Below, piece by piece: positions 44,492 through 53,080 of a stretch of DNA of 64,000 bases. This DNA comes from Paracoccaceae bacterium. Its GTDB lineage: Bacteria > Pseudomonadota > Alphaproteobacteria > Rhodobacterales > Rhodobacteraceae. The stretch's first letter is position 1, and each line of letters begins with the position of its first letter. The notes below the pieces were generated by a model, which was not told the origin of the DNA, did no database searches, and saw only the letters and a program-made list of their open reading frames with translations. The DNA lies in the NCBI GenBank assembly GCA_002709405.1, contig PAQV01000062.1:119238-183237 (forward strand), written 5' to 3'. The position numbers were made by a program, and so were the translations under genes.

Positions 44492-46327
44492 TCAGAACAG
44501 GCTGACCCAGCTTTCCACCAGGTCCAGGTCCGTCACACCCTGAAGGGTGACCGTGTTGTCCGAGTAGTCTCCGGTGAAGTTGAAGACGATGTCGTCTCCG
44601 ACCACGGATGCGAAAGCCATGATGTCCTCGGGGCCCGGATCGACGGGGACCGGGTCGGGGTAGTCGTACAGGAAGTATTCACTGAAATAGAGCGCCTCGT
44701 TGTCCCAGTCGGTCAACACCACGTCGGCCGAATAGCCATATTCGTGGAAGAAGAACTCGTCGGTCCCCTCTCCGCCACTCAGGTAGCCATTTCCGTAATA
44801 GACGCGGAAGGTGTCGTTGCCGGCGTCGCCGTTCATGATCGAGTAGCGTTCTTCCGAGTCGAGACCCTCCATTTCCAGAACGTCGTCTCCGTCCCCGCCG
44901 CTGGCGTAGAGAGAGCCGCCCCAGATGTAGATGCGATCATTGCCCGCTTCGCCGTAAAGCTCGGCATCGCCAATATTCCAATCCCAGCAATAGAGCGTGT
45001 CGTCGCCGTCGCCGCCATAGCCGATATCATTGCCGTCATTCACGATGATATCGTCGTCACCGATCCCGCCCCAGATCATGTCATCGCCGTCGTTGGCATA
45101 GATTATGTCGTTGCCGGCCTCGCCATAAAGCAGGTCATTGCCGCCATAACCCCCGTGTAGATAGTCGTTGCCGTCGCCGCCGATCAGGGTGTCGTTGCCC
45201 GACCCGGAGTTGAGGTTGTCGTTGCCGTCCCCGCCTTCCAGGGTGAGGTCCTCGACGCTGCTCGTGTACTGGATCGTATCGTCCATGTCGGTGCCGATGA
45301 CGTGTTCCAGCCCGGACAACTTGGTGTCGTTTTGGCTGAGATAGACCCCTGCGCCGCTGCCGCTGAAATCGACGGTGTCATAGCCCGCGCCCCCCTGGAT
45401 CACGAGGTCATTCGCGTCGCCGATGATCCAGTCGTCGCCGTCTCCGGCCCGGATCGTGTCGGCCCCGGTGCCCCCGTCCAGCCAGTCGTTGCCGGCTTCG
45501 CCCACGAGGATGTCCGCGCCCACGTCGCCGGTGATCGTGTCGTCGCCCGCGCCGCCCTTGATCAGGTCGTTGCCGCCCTTGCCATAGAGCGTGTCGTTGC
45601 CGTTGCCGCCGTAGAAGATGTTGTCCTCGATCGTGCCGCTGACGAAATCGTCGAACCCCGTTGCGGCGATCGTTTCGATGTCGACCAGCACGTCGCCCGC
45701 CGCGTCTCCTGCGTTGGACCCGTTGTTGGCCAGATCGACCGTGATGGCCAGGATCGAGGCGGTGTAGGACACGATGTCCGTGCCATCGCCCCCGTCCATG
45801 GTGTCGGCTCCGGCGCCGCCCTGGAACCAGTCGTCGCCCGCCTCGCCGAACAGCATGTCGTTGCCGCCCAGGCCCCAGATCCGGTCGTCGCCCTCCAGCC
45901 CGTGCAGGACGTCGTCGAAACCTGCCCCCTGGATTTCGTCGTCGCCCTTCAGCGACACCCGGCCCTCGGACACGAACTCGGCGGCCACGGCCGACAGGTC
46001 CAGCGTCACCCCGGGGGGCAGGCCCTCGGTCGAGTAGGTGACGCCCACGTCGCGGTACACGATTAGCGGCTGGCCCAGGGCGTTTTCATAGGTGACCTGA
46101 AGGATTTCCACGCTGGTCGCGGTTTCGCGGGTGATGACGCTGGCCGCCACGATGTCGGGGTGGCCCTCGAACCAGAAGCGATACAGCGTGGTGTCGTCGT
46201 CCCAGTCGTTGACCGACACCTGGTAGGTCGTCAGGGGCGGATCGAACAGCGGAGCCGCGCTGCCGAACGGATCCTCGTAAATGTAAAACCCTGCGCCCAG
46301 ATCGTCATGTGCCTTGATCTTGACCAT
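44492..46327 (-). CDS. RTX protein sharing an N-terminal domain with its neighbour
   Basis: 611 residues from ATG 46327 with AGGAGGGTG upstream. The N-terminal 115 residues match those of the 908-residue neighbour (DWDDDTTLYRFWFEGHP, SVEILQVTYENALGQPLI). RTX nonapeptides lie at about 130-190, 245-320 and 365-520, between which are non-repeat beta segments such as IVSYTASILAITVDLANNG. The tail has FFFHEYGYSADVVLTDWDNEALYFSEYF and ends DLVESWVSLF. Spacing to the next RTX gene is 158 bases. Both are probably exported together; the target is unknown. Confidence 0.8.
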   Translation of the reverse strand: MVKIKAHDDLGAGFYIYEDPFGSAAPLFDPPLTTYQVSVNDWDDDTTLYRFWFEGHPDIVAASVITRETATSVEILQVTYENALGQPLIVYRDVGVTYSTEGLPPGVTLDLSAVAAEFVSEGRVSLKGDDEIQGAGFDDVLHGLEGDDRIWGLGGNDMLFGEAGDDWFQGGAGADTMDGGDGTDIVSYTASILAITVDLANNGSNAGDAAGDVLVDIETIAATGFDDFVSGTIEDNIFYGGNGNDTLYGKGGNDLIKGGAGDDTITGDVGADILVGEAGNDWLDGGTGADTIRAGDGDDWIIGDANDLVIQGGAGYDTVDFSGSGAGVYLSQNDTKLSGLEHVIGTDMDDTIQYTSSVEDLTLEGGDGNDNLNSGSGNDTLIGGDGNDYLHGGYGGNDLLYGEAGNDIIYANDGDDMIWGGIGDDDIIVNDGNDIGYGGDGDDTLYCWDWNIGDAELYGEAGNDRIYIWGGSLYASGGDGDDVLEMEGLDSEERYSIMNGDAGNDTFRVYYGNGYLSGGEGTDEFFFHEYGYSADVVLTDWDNEALYFSEYFLYDYPDPVPVDPGPEDIMAFASVVGDDIVFNFTGDYSDNTVTLQGVTDLDLVESWVSLF

Positions 46328-46445
46328 GGAAACACCCTCCTGATTCCCCTCTGGGAGAATTAATATCACGTTAACCGTGACTTTTATCCGAGCGTTCTGT
46401 CGCGCTTCCGGGGCATGGTCGGTACGGGAGGGCCGGCAGGGGGAG

Positions 46446-46481
46446 GCCGACACGGGGGGCGCCGACACGGGGGGCACCGAC
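46446..46481. repeat. Short tandem repeat, 15-base unit
   Basis: GCCGACACGGGGGGC occurs twice in a row (46446-46475) and a third partial copy begins ACCGAC. It lies in the 234-base gap between the second TRAP operon and the RTX gene and has no evident role. Confidence 0.7.
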
Positions 46482-46503
46482 TGGATGCCCGGAGAGGGCA
46501 AAA

Positions 46504-46537
46504 TGAAAAGCCCCGGACGTTTCCGCCCGGGGCTTTC
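46504..46537 (-). terminator. Terminator of the second TRAP operon
   Basis: On the minus strand AAAGCCCCGG and CCGGGGCTTT form a 10-bp stem with a 10-base loop, followed by CATTTT. It lies 25 bases past the permease stop. Confidence 0.85.
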
Positions 46538-46561
46538 CCGTGTCTCGCTCAGTCCCGCCGA

Positions 46562-49216
46562 TCAGAAGTTCAGCGACAGGTCCCGGTGATGGGCGTTGCA
46601 GCCGGCCAGGAACAGGGCCTGTTCGCGGTTCAGCTCGGGCTGCTGGCGCGCGCCGATCGTGTCGGCAATGCCCGCCAGGTAGGTCTGCAGACCCGGCACC
46701 AGCCCGCCGGCGGCCTCGCGCCAGGCGGCTTGCTCCTCGAACTCGGCCACCGCATCGCGCCATTCCTCCAGCGCGTCGTCGCGCCGGTCGCGCCGCATGT
46801 CGCGGCGGGCCGAGGACAGCGGAGAGGCCACGTCGCTGGCCCCCGCCACCGAGTTGAAGGCGCCGCCGACCTCTTGCAGGGCATCCTGCGCGGCATCGGA
46901 ATCGCCGTTCAGGATAATGTCCTCGAGGTCGCGCAACTGCTGTTCCAGCGCCGCGAAGGCCGCGTTGGCCGACAGCACGTCCATCAGCTCGATCACCGGC
47001 TCGACGGCCCCGTCGGCGGACCGGCGGTAGGTGTTGCGCGCCTGCTGCTCGGCCTTGGTCAGGGTGTTGAACGTCGCGTAGGTGTCGGCCCATTCCGCCG
47101 GGATCGTCGCTTCGATCTCGTCGGCCTCGGCCTGCAACGCCGCCGCTTCCGCTTCCAGCTCTGCCCGGCGCTCGGCCTCGGCTTCGCTGTTCATGTAGCG
47201 CGCCTGTTGCAGCAGGTCGTCCGCATGGGTGCGCCGGTCGCGCACCTGCTTCTGGATCCCGCGCACCTCGGTCAGCAGGGGCCGGAAGTCCGGCGCGGCT
47301 GCATTGACCGCCGCCTCGGCTGCCTGGATGTCCGCCATCGAGGCAATGGCCGCTTCGGCATTGTCGAAGGCCTCGGTCAGGTCGCCGGCCACGCGCCGGG
47401 GCAGGACCTCGACGTTCAGGTCACGCGCCTGGGCGATGGTGGCCCGCAGCGCGTCCTCTTCGCTTTGCAGCTTGTCCCAGACGTAGTCTTCAAGACACAG
47501 CTGCAGCTTGGGATTGCGCGGCGGAGGCGCCGTTTCCGACAGCAGGCTGACCCGGTTGGGCAGGTAGTTCACCAGCGATGGCGTGTAGCCCACGACCCCC
47601 AGCGCGATCAGCTGCAGGGCGATGAAGGCAATGACCCCCTTGTAGATCGAGGTCGTCTTGACCTCGGGCGGGGCGACGCCGCGCAGGTAGAACAGCGCAA
47701 AGCCGAAGGGTGGCGTCAGGAACGAGGTCTGGATGTTCAGACCGATCATGACCCCCAGCCAGACGGCGGTGATGTTGGCCTGCGGATCGGCCAGCAGGAT
47801 CGGGGCGACGATGGGCACCACGACCACGGCGATTTCGATGAAGTCCAGGAAGAAGCCCAGAACGAAGATCACGGCCATGACGATGATGAACTGCGACCAG
47901 AACCCGCCCGGCAGGCCGTTCAGGAATTCGCGCACCAGTTCCTCGCCGCCGAAGGCCCGGAAGGCCGCCGTCAGCATGGCTGCCCCCAGCAGGATGATGA
48001 ACACCAGGGACGTGGTCTTGGCGGTTTCGATCATCACCTCGTGCATGGTGTTTTCGATCTTCAGGACGCGCGCACCGGACCAGACCAGGGCGACCAGCAG
48101 CAGAACCGTGGCGGCCACGCCGATCCAGATGCCGGTCATGTCGCCGCCCGAGCTGAGCACCGCCTTGATGTTCATGTCGTAGGCCGACAGGGCAAAGGCG
48201 ATCAGGCCCAGGGCCACGGCCCCGATCAGGGCGGGGATGAACAGGCCCGGGGTGTCCTGGTCGGGCAGGCGGTAGCCGGCCATGATCAGGGCGCCCGCGG
48301 CACCGATGGCGCCGGCCTGGTTCACCGTGGCGATGCCCGCGATGATGGACCCCAGCACCAGGAAGATCAGGGCGAGGGGGGGCACCAGGGTCAGGGCGAC
48401 CTCGGCCCAGAACCGGCTGTCACGCTGGCCGGTATAGGGCACGGCAGGGGCCAGTTTCGGACGCAGGATGGCAAAGACCAGGATGAAGGCCATGTAGATC
48501 AGCACCAGCACGATGCCGGGCACGAAGGCGCCCAGGAACATCTCGCCCGCGCTGGTCGAAGTCACGTCGAAGACCGAGGGCATCGACAATTCGCCGGTGG
48601 CTTCCTTGTGCAGGGCCTTGCGCATGGTCGACGCCTGGTCGGTGGCCGAGGCCAGCTGGTCGGCCAGGATGATCAGCACGATCGAGGGCGGAATGATCTG
48701 GCCCAGCGTGCCTGACGCGGCGATGGTGCCGGTGGCCAGGGGCTGGGAATAGCCGTTGCGCAGCATGGCCGGCAACGAGATCAGGCCCATGGCGACCACG
48801 GTCGCGCCGACGATGCCCGTCGTGGCGGCCAGCAGGGCGCCCACGAAGACGACCGAAATCCCCAGGCCGCCCGGCACCGGGCCGAAGAGGCGCGCCATGG
48901 TGACCAGCAGGTCCTCGGCGATCTTCGAGCGCTGCAGCATGATGCCCATGAAGATGAACAACGGGATGGCGATCAGCGTGTCCCGTTCGACCTCCCAGTA
49001 GACCCCTCGAAGGTTGGTCACCCCCGCGGTCAGCCATTGCGACGGCCCGCCCGAGTGGAAGAAGGCATCGGCGTCGCCGGCAAAGTAATGCCCCGACACG
49101 GCGGCCAGGGTGATGGTGATGATCGCCGCACCCGGCAGGGCGAAGGCCACGGGAAAGCCCGAGCCCAAGGCACCCGCCATGATGACGATCAGCAGGACGA
49201 GAAAGAAAAGTTCCAT
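46562..49216 (-). CDS. TRAP transporter large permease with coiled-coil C-terminal extension
   Basis: 884 residues, nearly twice the usual DctM. Residues 1 to about 580 hold the membrane part: IPLFIFMGIMLQRSKIAEDLL, TTGIVGATVVAMGLISLP, GTLGQIIPPSIVLIILADQL, and late in the domain NIQTSFLTPPFGFALFYLRG. Two extra hydrophobic stretches split the membrane part. From about 600 to 884 the protein is soluble, rich in Ala/Glu/Arg and predicted coiled coil (MNSEAEAERRAELEAEAAAL, then LRDLEDIILNGDSD). The role of the tail is unknown; it may contact a regulator or the cell wall. It lies 12 bases after the small permease gene. Confidence 0.88.
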   Translation of the reverse strand: MELFFLVLLIVIMAGALGSGFPVAFALPGAAIITITLAAVSGHYFAGDADAFFHSGGPSQWLTAGVTNLRGVYWEVERDTLIAIPLFIFMGIMLQRSKIAEDLLVTMARLFGPVPGGLGISVVFVGALLAATTGIVGATVVAMGLISLPAMLRNGYSQPLATGTIAASGTLGQIIPPSIVLIILADQLASATDQASTMRKALHKEATGELSMPSVFDVTSTSAGEMFLGAFVPGIVLVLIYMAFILVFAILRPKLAPAVPYTGQRDSRFWAEVALTLVPPLALIFLVLGSIIAGIATVNQAGAIGAAGALIMAGYRLPDQDTPGLFIPALIGAVALGLIAFALSAYDMNIKAVLSSGGDMTGIWIGVAATVLLLVALVWSGARVLKIENTMHEVMIETAKTTSLVFIILLGAAMLTAAFRAFGGEELVREFLNGLPGGFWSQFIIVMAVIFVLGFFLDFIEIAVVVVPIVAPILLADPQANITAVWLGVMIGLNIQTSFLTPPFGFALFYLRGVAPPEVKTTSIYKGVIAFIALQLIALGVVGYTPSLVNYLPNRVSLLSETAPPPRNPKLQLCLEDYVWDKLQSEEDALRATIAQARDLNVEVLPRRVAGDLTEAFDNAEAAIASMADIQAAEAAVNAAAPDFRPLLTEVRGIQKQVRDRRTHADDLLQQARYMNSEAEAERRAELEAEAAALQAEADEIEATIPAEWADTYATFNTLTKAEQQARNTYRRSADGAVEPVIELMDVLSANAAFAALEQQLRDLEDIILNGDSDAAQDALQEVGGAFNSVAGASDVASPLSSARRDMRRDRRDDALEEWRDAVAEFEEQAAWREAAGGLVPGLQTYLAGIADTIGARQQPELNREQALFLAGCNAHHRDLSLNF

Positions 49217-49228
49217 GTATCTGTCCCC

Positions 49229-50230
49229 TTACGACGCCGACGCGCCGTCGTGGTCTTTGTGCCCGGGTTCGCCGCGCCTGTCGGCCACGGCCTCGAACAG
49301 GTAGGCCACGAACTGGATGAGCATGGTGACGGCGAAGATGCCCAGGAAGGCGGCCATCTGGTACTTGACGTACATGCCCGCCGTGCTGGCCTGGCTGATC
49401 TCGAAATTGCGCACCGGCGCGTTGATGATGGCCTGCGGAGACCCCATCCCCATGATCAGGACGCACCAGCAGGTGACCATGCCGAACATGATCGCCCCGA
49501 AGGCGTTGACCTTGCCCTTGGTCGGCCGCGAGAACCCGGCGTAAAGGACATCGACCCGCACGTGGCCTTCCTCCAGCAGGGTATAGGCCGAGGCGAACAG
49601 GAACAGCGCGGCATACCAATAGCGCACCAGGTCGCCCATCAGCGCCTGTTCATAGGAAAACACGAAACGCGAGATCACGATCAGCAGCTCGGCCGCCACG
49701 ATCATCAGCGCCAGCCACTGGAACCCCAGCGTGCGCGAGAAGATCGCCACGATGAACCCCGCCAGGATCAGCGGCCCGTGGATCGTCGGGGCCAGGAACT
49801 GCACCCGGTTGAACTCGCGCGCGGTGTCCTCGGGCAGGAAGGTGCCGAACAGGCTCTCGATGCGCAGGAAGGCCACCGCCGCATCCGCCAGCCCGACAAA
49901 GAGCACGGCAAAGAAGCAGCCCCGGATCAGGTAGGCGTTGAACGCCGTGATCGCGCGGGCGTCCCAGCGCAGGGCCGTGTTGCCCGTGTACCAGACATAG
50001 ACGACCGCCCCGGCCAGGGCCACCAGGTACAGCGCCACCACGACGAAGGCCCGCGGATCCGCGCCCCCCGCCACGATCGACCCGATCCCCGGGAAGTCCA
50101 GCCACGACACCAGGATGTTGTTGATCAGAAAGGCGGCCAGGACGAACAACGTCCCCCAGCCAAAGAAGCGGACCACCGGAGCGGGCTGGCCAAACGGCTG
50201 TATGGCGTCCGGATCAGTAAGGGTACTCAC
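49229..50230 (-). CDS. TRAP transporter small permease, extended
   Basis: 333 residues, larger than most DctQ proteins. It has more than four hydrophobic segments (FFGWGTLFVLAAFLINNILV, AFVVVALYLVALAGAVVYVWY, GPLILAGFIVAIFSRTLGF, WLALMIVAAELLIVISRFVFS, and others). The family core is FSYEQALMGDLVRYWYAALFLFASAY, then RVDVLYAGF. It partners the long permease, with a 12-base gap. Its length and the long permease tail suggest this is a distinct TRAP subtype. Confidence 0.82.
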   Translation of the reverse strand: MSTLTDPDAIQPFGQPAPVVRFFGWGTLFVLAAFLINNILVSWLDFPGIGSIVAGGADPRAFVVVALYLVALAGAVVYVWYTGNTALRWDARAITAFNAYLIRGCFFAVLFVGLADAAVAFLRIESLFGTFLPEDTAREFNRVQFLAPTIHGPLILAGFIVAIFSRTLGFQWLALMIVAAELLIVISRFVFSYEQALMGDLVRYWYAALFLFASAYTLLEEGHVRVDVLYAGFSRPTKGKVNAFGAIMFGMVTCWCVLIMGMGSPQAIINAPVRNFEISQASTAGMYVKYQMAAFLGIFAVTMLIQFVAYLFEAVADRRGEPGHKDHDGASAS

Positions 50231-50322
50231 AGCATTCCCCCATTTATGTTCTTGTTGCTGTTAACCAGTCCGGTTGCCCCGGAACGCACCCCCGGTAGCG
50301 ACAAAGGGGCCAAAATGGAAGA

Positions 50323-50352
50323 CAGGAGCCGGGCCCGAAAGACCGGCTCCTG
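50323..50352 (-). terminator. Intercistronic hairpin between binding protein and permease genes
   Basis: CAGGAGCCGG and CCGGCTCCTG form a perfect 10-bp stem with a 10-base loop. There is no clean T run (TCTTCCATTTT follows on the minus strand). It probably limits read-through from the substrate-binding gene, as in the other TRAP operon. Confidence 0.6.
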
Positions 50353-50373
50353 CCACGTTCATCCCGTCAGGGA

Positions 50374-51465
50374 TTACTCGTCGAGACCGAGGAAGCGGTT
50401 CCGCTGGTTCACGAAGGACACTTCGAACTTGGCCATCATGCCGCCCGAGCTCTGGATGAAGCCCTGGTAGCTGTCGTTGACCTTGGCCGCCATTTCCGAG
50501 TGATCGCGCACTTCGTCGGTCACCTCTTCCGAGGCTTCACCGAAGGCATCCCACACGTCGTCGTTGAACGATTTGACCTCGACGCCGTGCTCGTCGATCA
50601 GACGCTGCAGGTAGACGCCGTTCAGGGCCACGGTTTCTTCGTACTGGGCCGCGTTCTCTTCCATCGCGGCGGCAGTGATCACCGCGCGCTCAAAGTCGGA
50701 CAGGCCGCTCCACCAGGACGCGTTCATGCCAAGCGCCAGGGCCGAGCCCGGCTCGTGCATGCCGGCGGTATAGTAGTACTTGGCCGCCTCGTAGAACTTC
50801 ATGAAGTAGTCGTTGTAAGGGCCAACCCATTCGGTCGCCTCGATAGCGCCCGACACCAGGTTTTCATAGATCTGGCCGCCCGGCAGCGACACGGTCGACG
50901 CGCCCAGCTTGGACATCACCGTGCCGCCCAGGCCCGGGATCCGCATCTTCAGGCCCTGCAGGTCCTCCGGAGAGTTGATCTCCTTGTTGAACCAGCCACC
51001 CGCTTGCGTGCCGGTGTTGCCGGCCAGCAGGCCCTTGACGCCGAACTCGCTGCCCAGCTCGTCCCACAGCTCCTGGCCGCCGCCGAACTTGACCCAGGCG
51101 TTCTGTTCGGCCGTGGTCATGCCAAAGGGCACGGCGGTGAAATAGGCGTAAGCCGGGTGCTTGCCGACCCAGTAGTAATCGGCGCCGATGTAGGCCTGGC
51201 TGTTGCCGCTGGCCACTTCGTCGAAGCTGTCGAAGGCGCCGACCCGTTCGCCTGCGGCGAAGTACTCGGTCTGGATGGCCCCGTTGGAAATTTCGGTGAT
51301 GCGCGCGGCCAGGCGCTGCGCCGACAGGCCCAGGCCGGGGAAGTCGCGCGGCCAGGTCGACACGATCGTCATGGTCTTGGCGTTCTGGGCGTTGACCATC
51401 GGTGCGGCCAGGGCTGCGCCAGCGCCGCCAAGCGCGGCTCCCTTAAGGAATTTACGACGTTCCAT
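50374..51465 (-). CDS. TRAP substrate-binding protein with Tat signal, TakP/DctP family
   Basis: 363 residues from ATG 51465 with AGGAGGAG upstream. A twin-arginine signal (ERRKFLKGAALGGAGAALAAP) sends the folded protein to the periplasm. The mature part has STWPRDFPGLGLSAQRLAARI, GSEFGVKGLLAGNTGTQAGGWFNKEI, LKMRIPGLGGTVMSKLGAS with the conserved arginine, and AIEATEWVGPYNDYFMKFYE. This pattern is that of the TakP-like group that binds 2-oxoacids and related carboxylates. It is first in the operon with the long TRAP permease. Confidence 0.9.
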   Translation of the reverse strand: MERRKFLKGAALGGAGAALAAPMVNAQNAKTMTIVSTWPRDFPGLGLSAQRLAARITEISNGAIQTEYFAAGERVGAFDSFDEVASGNSQAYIGADYYWVGKHPAYAYFTAVPFGMTTAEQNAWVKFGGGQELWDELGSEFGVKGLLAGNTGTQAGGWFNKEINSPEDLQGLKMRIPGLGGTVMSKLGASTVSLPGGQIYENLVSGAIEATEWVGPYNDYFMKFYEAAKYYYTAGMHEPGSALALGMNASWWSGLSDFERAVITAAAMEENAAQYEETVALNGVYLQRLIDEHGVEVKSFNDDVWDAFGEASEEVTDEVRDHSEMAAKVNDSYQGFIQSSGGMMAKFEVSFVNQRNRFLGLDE

Positions 51466-51912
51466 GGATTATTTTCTCCTCCTGTCGGACGTTCGCTCTT
51501 TTTGTCATACGTGGCGGACGCGCGTTGTCACGCTTAGTGCCCCCCCCGGCGGCCACGGTATTCAGAACCGGCCCAAATGCAACAGCCGAGGCGAGGATTC
51601 GTTGAAAAATGCGTGGGTTGCGCGACGCCGGGTCAACCGCGACAAAGGTCTTCGGCGCCGTTTTCGGGCCGAAATGCTGACCGCTTGGTCAAGTGCACAT
51701 GAATTGACCTTCATGTTTTGCCCGACCTGTCCGTGCAAGTCAACGGCGAGGCCGGGGTCGTTTTGGCCCGGGCCTGCAATCCTGCCGGGAGGATGGGTAA
51801 AGTTGCAGGGTGCCGCGCCCCGCTCCTGCTTGATTCGACAGGGATCCACGCCCGGGGTCACTCTGCCCCAGGTTGCTGAAATCGCGTGGTCTTTCGGGTC
51901 AGGGCGGGGGGA
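51466..51912. other. 447-base region with no recognised gene
   Basis: Between the TRAP operon and the aldose epimerase-like gene. It should carry the promoter of the TRAP operon in its left 80 bases. Open frames here are short, lack ribosome sites and have unnatural composition. No strong hairpin, tRNA or repeat was seen. Confidence 0.6.
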
Positions 51913-52791
51913 TCAGCCTTCGACGGTCAGGGAATAGCCGAAGTCCGCGCTTTGGCCCGGAGCCAGGGCCAGGCTGTTGGGCCGCTCGGCGATCTGCGGG
52001 CCGTCTCCGACCAGCGAGGCGGTGCCGTGCCAGGGTTCGATACACAGGAACGGCGCGCCTTTCGGCTTCCAAAGGGCCAGGTCCGGCAGGTTGTGGAAGC
52101 GGAAGGCCAGGGTAGGGCCGTCCGCCGGGCCATAGCGCAGGGCGTCCGCGCCGTTGGGAAAGACCAGGGCGCCATCGGTGAACAGGGATTCCTCGATCGC
52201 GAGGGTGCCGTCGGTGAAGGGGCCGGGCACCAGGGTGCGCTCCAGCAGGCCGCCGGCGTTCAGGGGCCGGCGGTCCGGATTGCCCCGGCCCTGCAGGGTG
52301 ACATGGTGGGCCTGGCCCTCGGCCCCGGGCAGGGGCCAGCGGAAGGCGGGGTGAAAGCCCAGGCCGAAGGGCATGGGGGTGTTGTCAGGGCTGGCGGGTC
52401 GGCTGACACGGACCTCGCAATGCAGGGTGGGCCCGTCCAGCCGGTGGGTCACATGCAGGTCGAAATCAAAGGGATAGACGGCACGGGTGGCGTCCGAGGC
52501 GCGCAGCACGTGGTGGCACAGGGTGTCGGTCTGTTCGACCAGGTCGAAGAGGCTGCGGCGGGCAAAGCCGTGCTGGGCCATCGGGGCAGAGTGATCGCCC
52601 ACGGCGATAGTGTCCTCTGCTGCCCGGCCGACGATGGGAAAGAGCACCGGCGCGCGGCCGGTCCAGAACTCGGCCCGGCCATCCCACAAGAGGTCGCCAC
52701 TGGCGCTGCGCAGGCTTTGCATTTCCGCGCCCAGCGGGGCGACGGAGAGGCTGAGGATCCCGTTCGACAGGTCGCTGGGGGGAGTGGCCAT
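51913..52791 (-). CDS. Aldose 1-epimerase family protein
   Basis: 292 residues from ATG 52791; upstream in-frame sequence is not supported. The fold is that of galactose mutarotase-like proteins: VAPLGAEMQSLRSASGDLLWDG at the start, PVLFPIVGRAAEDTI, an MAQHGFARRSLF motif with the catalytic-region histidine, and FGLGFHPAFRWPL with the second histidine. PFLCIEPWHGTAS is near the end with the likely catalytic glutamate. This is closer to the YeaD/hexose-6-phosphate-epimerase-like or LacX branch than to GalM. The substrate sugar is unknown. Confidence 0.85.
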   Translation of the reverse strand: MATPPSDLSNGILSLSVAPLGAEMQSLRSASGDLLWDGRAEFWTGRAPVLFPIVGRAAEDTIAVGDHSAPMAQHGFARRSLFDLVEQTDTLCHHVLRASDATRAVYPFDFDLHVTHRLDGPTLHCEVRVSRPASPDNTPMPFGLGFHPAFRWPLPGAEGQAHHVTLQGRGNPDRRPLNAGGLLERTLVPGPFTDGTLAIEESLFTDGALVFPNGADALRYGPADGPTLAFRFHNLPDLALWKPKGAPFLCIEPWHGTASLVGDGPQIAERPNSLALAPGQSADFGYSLTVEG

Positions 52792-52910
52792 GGGATGGTC
52801 CTTGATCTGCTGGGGGCGACGGGGCCGGCTGCCCTTTGCGCGTTGGCGGTGTTTTAGCCAGGTGGCGGGCGGAGTGTCATGTCCTGCGCGCTGTGGTCTG
52901 TGTGGATGGG

Positions 52911-52948
52911 GCGGGATCTGGGTATTTTTGAAGAGAAAGAAGCAGGAG
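52911..52948 (+). repeat. GGGTATTTTT/GAAAGAAG element, single copy
   Basis: GATCTGGGTATTTTTG then AAGAGAAAGAAGCAGGAG. It lies between two minus-strand genes, 120 bases upstream of the epimerase start. The left GC-rich hairpin is missing here. Confidence 0.65.
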
Positions 52949-52995
52949 AGCGGGCGCTGTTGCCTTGGGGGCGGGCGCGGCGGAGATCTTGAGAT

Positions 52996-53063
52996 TTGGT
53001 TAATTCGCCCGTGCAAGTCCTTGATTTCAAAGGGAGCGGGTGATGTCCCACGCGTGGGACATC
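52996..53063 (-). repeat. Dispersed palindrome element, copy B
   Basis: In reverse it reads GATGTCCCACGCGTGGGACA, then TGAAATCAAGG, CTTGCACGGGCG and AATTAACC. The order and spacing match copies A (26033) and C (62793). It ends 18 bases from the bpt stop. Confidence 0.8.
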
Positions 53064-53080
53064 TTGGGGCGCGGGCCGGC

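Noticed and set aside
46415..48715. 766-residue open frame on the plus strand opposite the TRAP permease
   Set aside because: Composition is typical of shadow coding (Gly, Gln, His, Asp rich) and it is opposite a well-supported permease.
51562..51861. 99-residue minus-strand frame in the gap before the epimerase
   Set aside because: No ribosome site, composition not coding-like and no recognisable motif.
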